Positions 60,855 to 64,000 of a DNA stretch of 64,000 bases are shown piece after piece. A program made the translations under genes and the position numbers. This stretch comes from Sphagnum compactum (taxonomy: Eukaryota > Bryophyta > Sphagnopsida > Sphagnales). The stretch is from assembly GCA_965153455.1 (NCBI GenBank), contig OZ234500.1, positions 2,232,001 through 2,296,000 on the forward strand, in the 5' to 3' direction. Position 1 is the first letter of the stretch, and each line of letters opens with the position of its first letter. Under the pieces are notes generated by a model. The model was not told where the DNA came from. It did not search any database and was given only the letters and a program-made list of their open reading frames with translations.

Positions 60855-61230
60855 ATTGTTGACAATACTGGGTCAGCAATCCAAGTGGGAGGACATACAC
60901 CTAGAGTGGTACTTCTTGACACAGGTGCCCAACCAGTGATTCTTGGAGTTCAATTCGCCAAGAAGATGGGCATGCTTGACTCCAAACTACGGAAATCTAT
61001 GTGGCAGATTCGCACCGCTAGTGGGAGCGTAGAGGAGGTACTTGGGGAAAGCTCGGATTTGATTGCACTTAAGTTCAATGAAGGTACAGATCAGGAGCTT
61101 TGCTTACAGGTCAGATGTTTAGTCACCAATGCCACAAGTTATGATGTGCTCATTGGGCAAGAGGCCCTGTTTCCACCAGGTTTCACAATTAACAACTGGT
61201 TCGAACATGCATACTACCGAGTGGATTGGG
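60855..61230 (+). other. Retroviral-type aspartic protease domain
   Basis: Region around VVLLDTGAQPVILGVQFAKK with the catalytic DTG triplet at residues 60-62 of the frame that starts at 60,741. A following ALKFNEGT...LCLQVRCLVTNA...DVLIGQEALFPPG arrangement is typical of Ty3/gypsy proteases (flap, then the hydrophobic-hydrophobic-G motif as VLIG). It would cut the Gag-Pol polyprotein as a homodimer and would be expected to release the methyltransferase too. Confidence 0.8.
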
Positions 61231-61574
61231 AGACTGATGGCCACCACCTGGGATACATACCCCTTGATTTACATGGGAACCATAGTCCTATGGCTCACCA
61301 TTGTATGCTCAAGGAAGCACACACCATTTCCTACATCCAACAAGCTAGCCACGAATGGATAGAGGGAGATGAGGAGGAGATAGCTTACGCTCAAGCTACT
61401 GAAAGCTTGAAGGTGGTTCCTACTGACATTCAACATGGACCAGAGGTTTTACAAAGGTTCAAAGTAGCTCACAAGCCTTTGGTCAAAGTTTTGTCTAGTT
61501 TTGAGAGCATGGAGAGCCATGGTGAACCGATTAAGCCATTACTTCGTCAGCTAATCACCTGGACACCACCTAAG

Positions 61575-62530
61575 GAAGGGATTACATTACTAGAGCTCTT
61601 TGGTGGTGTTGGTACAGGTCTCGAAGCCCTACTACAGTCAGGGATGGTGGTTCGGAGGTATTTCTACGTAGACATTGATCCTATTGCAAGGCAAGTGGCG
61701 GCATCAAGAATGAGAGAGTTCACAACAAGATTTCCGCAACAATTTGCAACCACCGCATGGAAGGCTAGTTTCACATTTTTGCCCTCTGACATACAACTAA
61801 TTCAGAAGAAGCATATGGAATTACTTGGCCCTGTCGACCTCATCATTTCAGGTTGGGAGTGTCAAGGATTTTCAGCGGCTGGATTTGGAGAAGGCTTGAG
61901 TGACACAAGATCTGGTCTTTTCACGGACATGGTACGATTGATCACTTGGGCTCAATCCATTTCTCCTACACTTGGTTATGTAATTGAGAACACTCCTTCT
62001 CAACTTGATCAGAGGGAAAAAGTCCAGGAGCACTACACACTGGTCAAGCATTACCTTGGAGAGCCGCTCTTACTTGATGCGGCACAATGCGGTTCCTATG
62101 CGCACCGGTTGCGCAATTGGTGGACCAACTTGGCACCACTCTCAGTTCTGCAGCTAGCTCTAAAATACACTATCAGAGACCCGAACCTGCAGGTTTCTCA
62201 CATATTGGATGATCAAAGTTCTTGCCAACCAGTTACAAGGCAAGAGAAACCTCCTTGGTTTCCTGCGAATACAATAGGAAAACCAAGAGGTGCTTGGCCC
62301 ACCTTTGTCTCCTTCCCTGGAGCACACGCCTTTCAGGGAGATGGACCAGGCTTGGTGTATCGTCATGCTTCAGCCACTTGGGATGAACCAAGCCCAGAAG
62401 AAAGAGAAAGGGCTATGGGGTTCCAAACTGGCACTACTAGTCACACAAAGGTGATTAGATTGGAGCGTAACGCTCTGCTGGGGAGAAGCATGGACCTGAA
62501 CTCCCTTACATGGTTGTTGGTAACCTGTGT
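61575..62530 (+). CDS. Cytosine-5 DNA methyltransferase domain inside pol
   Basis: About 318 uninterrupted codons carry the C5-methyltransferase motifs in canonical order. Motif I is LLELFGGVGTGLEALL (S-adenosylmethionine binding). An acidic motif II follows as FYVDIDPIARQ. Motif IV is DLIISGWECQGFS with the catalytic Cys at 61,860-61,862, followed by GLSDTRSGLF. Motif VI is YVIENT (Glu at 61,986). Motif VIII is QCGSYAHRLRNWW. A target-recognition-like stretch of about 90 residues leads to motif IX (SPEERERAMGF) and motif X (LLGRSMDLNSLTWLL). The LLGRS ending resembles DNMT3 by eye. Order I to X rules out a rearranged DRM. The usual Pro before the catalytic Cys is Glu here. It is expected to methylate cytosine in DNA, perhaps the element's own cDNA or integrated copies. 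Whether it is active is not visible. Confidence 0.9.
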
Positions 62531-62859
62531 ACTCTTTCAAATGTACACAACACCAACACTGGCTCAATCAGCTTGTAGCTCTGACGATGCAACCACATGG
62601 CACCCCGACCAAGTACACTTGCCTATCTTCAACACTCTACATTTCACTCTCAGTGTTGGGGGGGAGGAGGTACCATGTAATTTGACTCAAGTTATGTCTA
62701 ATACACCTGGAGGTACATCAGCTTCTGGAGAAACAATTACAACCTTCTACGAATCTACGGAGTTGGATAACGGAGAACCCAATACACCAGGTTCTTCAAA
62801 CACACTTTCCAACTCCATTCCATGTGTTTCCAACTACCCTTTTGTTATGGGGAACCAGC

Positions 62860-63809
62860 TCACCAAGAAGGAGAGAGACCAGGTCACAGACTTGCTAATT
62901 AAGTATGAGAATGTGTTCGCATTCTCAATGAAAGACTTAGGTAGGTGTAAGACCATGCAGTTCTCTATAGACCTTACAGATGAGACACCCGTCTATCGAA
63001 GGAGGCATAGGTTGAGCAAACATGAATGGGAATTGGTAGATGAAAGATGCAAAGAGCTCCATGAGGCCGGTTTCATTCAGCCATCAAGTTCTGATTTTGC
63101 AGCCGCTACAGTAATGCCAGCAAAGAAGGATTCAGCTGGATTATGGACTGAGAAAAGGATGTGCGGGGATTATAGGCCTTTGAACCTGGTTACACCTCAG
63201 GACAGGTACCCCATGCCCATCCCTGAAGAACTGTTTGATAGCATTGGAGACTCAAACATCTTCACAATTGTGGATCTGAGGCAAGGCTTCAACCAGATTG
63301 TGCTCGTTGCAAAGGATCGCAAGAAAACAGCATTCCATGGAGGCAACAAGTTGTGGGAATGGCTTGTGATGCCTTTTGGATTGAAGAATGCACCTGTCTT
63401 CTTTCAACGAGTCATGGACTAGGTTCTCGAAGGGGCAGATTTCTTGAAATGCTACATAGATGATGTCCTAGTGCATAGCAAGGGACTCCTACAGCACTTG
63501 GCTCATCTTGAGGAGTTATTCAAGAGGCTCCACGAAGTCAATATGAAGATCCATCCTAAAAAGTGTGAGTTTGTTGTCACCTCAGTAGTCTACCTTGGAC
63601 ACAGAATTTTGCCAAATGGTATTATGGCTCATTGGGCCAAAGTAGTAGCCATTTTGGAGATGCCCGATCCTACTGATGTTCACACTTTGAGGAGCTTCAT
63701 CGGACTATGTAATTACTACAGGATTTATGTCCAAGACTTCAGTACTATTGCTCATCCTCTCTATGCATTGTTAAAGAAGGATGTTGCTTGGACATGGAGT
63801 GAAGAGGCT
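62860..63809 (+). pseudogene. Ty3/gypsy reverse transcriptase domain
   Basis: Motifs in order: YRRRHRLSKHEWELVDERCK, EAGFIQPSSSDFAAATVMPA, MCGDYRPLN, YPMPIPEELFD, FTIVDLRQGFNQI (first catalytic Asp), WLVMPFGLKNAPVFFQRVMD, then after the TAG at 63,420 CYIDDVLVHSK (YIDD at 63,453), HPKKCEF and YLGHRI, and the RT/RNase H connection LRSFIGLCNYYR. It copies the element RNA into cDNA. One premature stop lies just before the YIDD box. Confidence 0.93.
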
Positions 63810-64000
63810 TAGGAAGCTTTCAACACACTCAAGGAAAAGCTTTCAGAGTTCCCCATTCTGAGAAGACCTGATTTCAGCAAGGTCTTCATTCTACACACTG
63901 ACTGGAGTGCTCTTGGTATTGGAGCTATTCTGGGCCAACTTGATGAGGAAGGCAAAGAATATGTTATTGCCTATGCATCTCGAAGCAACAACAAGGCTGA

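Larger units (their letters stand above)
56882..64000 (+). mobile_element. Ty3/gypsy-type LTR retrotransposon carrying a DNA methyltransferase (5' part)
   Basis: The order is LTR start (TGTCATGCCCG), TATA box, CpG-rich repeat leader, gag (58,417-60,498), protease, cytosine-5 methyltransferase, reverse transcriptase and start of RNase H, running off the right edge. Integrase and the 3' LTR must lie beyond 64,000, so target duplication and LTR age cannot be read here. The copy is damaged: in-frame stops at 59,689, 60,726, 63,420 and 63,810 and one frame change near 60,480-60,495. Protease before reverse transcriptase and gypsy-like RT/RNase H motifs support the class. It sits in decayed retroelement-like DNA. 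Confidence 0.92.
60480..64000 (+). pseudogene. pol: Retrotransposon pol: protease, methyltransferase, reverse transcriptase, RNase H (partial)
   Basis: The frame is open from 60,480, overlapping gag by 19 bases in another phase. It is interrupted by TAG at 60,726-60,728, runs 893 codons (60,741-63,422), is stopped by TAG at 63,420, continues to TAG at 63,810, and runs on to the window end. The aspartic protease is marked by VVLLDTGAQPVIL (Asp at 60,918). A linker of about 200 residues leads to the methyltransferase (61,575-62,530). A second linker leads to reverse transcriptase (from about 62,860), then RNase H from about 63,815 (Asp in LHTDWSALGIGAIL). The two late stops fall inside RT and RNase H in conserved contexts, so this copy cannot make full pol unaided. 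The first TAG lies between gag and protease and could be a readthrough signal, though mutation is simpler. Confidence 0.88.

Noticed and set aside
61575-62530. Plant DRM-type (rearranged) methyltransferase
   Set aside because: Motifs run I, IV, VI, VIII, IX, X in canonical order, whereas DRM enzymes are circularly permuted.
63420-63812. TAG codons in RT and RNase H as programmed readthrough
   Set aside because: They fall inside conserved catalytic domains, where recoding is not known; mutation of Gln codons is simpler.
1-64000. tRNA, rRNA or organellar insertions
   Set aside because: I saw no convincing tRNA cloverleaf core or organellar gene, but I could not run a covariance-model search, so small RNA genes may be missed.

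Overview
The window looks like nuclear DNA from a land plant with a large, repeat-rich, AT-rich genome. The signs are spliced genes with GT-AG introns, a plant GDSL esterase of the CPRD49 type, a plant F-box/kelch-type gene, decayed hAT and retroelement sequence, and very low gene density. I recognise three host genes in 64 kb. Repeat style and transposon families suggest a non-flowering plant (bryophyte, lycophyte or fern), but that is inference; no species is claimed.

Layout. At 1-1010 (minus) lies the 5' part of a GC-rich, Ser/Gln-rich protein that runs off the left edge. From 1 kb to 27 kb I find no intact gene. That stretch holds homopolymer tracts, dispersed repeats, minisatellites (14.7, 17.9 and 25.9 kb), a TACC-type satellite (11.9-12.5 kb) and a decayed zinc-finger/coiled-coil gene (15.9-17.4 kb, perhaps to 19.6 kb). 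A six-exon GDSL esterase gene lies at 27,544-29,837 (plus) and uses one GC-AG intron. A single-exon F-box gene lies at 31,147-32,349 (minus). From 33 to 56 kb there are more repeats: a 140-bp tandem array at 40 kb, perfect fold-backs at 41-43 kb, and a decayed hAT transposase at 43.7-46.5 kb interrupted by a TIR element. Decayed retroelement-like sequence follows at 55-56.8 kb.

The striking object is at 56,882-64,000 (plus): the 5' part of a Ty3/gypsy-type LTR retrotransposon. Its order is LTR start, CpG-dense tandem-repeat leader, gag with two zinc knuckles and a coiled coil, aspartic protease, a complete-looking cytosine-5 DNA methyltransferase domain, reverse transcriptase, and the start of RNase H. 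The rest of pol and the 3' LTR lie outside the window. The copy carries four in-frame stops, all explicable as C-to-T changes of Gln codons, and one frame change between gag and protease. The methyltransferase frame is uninterrupted. Retrotransposons that captured cytosine methyltransferases are known from charophyte algae and dinoflagellates (de Mendoza and colleagues, 2018, from memory). A copy in a land-plant genome, with a CpG-rich leader that could be its own substrate, is the main lead here.

The host genes show no obvious functional link to each other or to the element.
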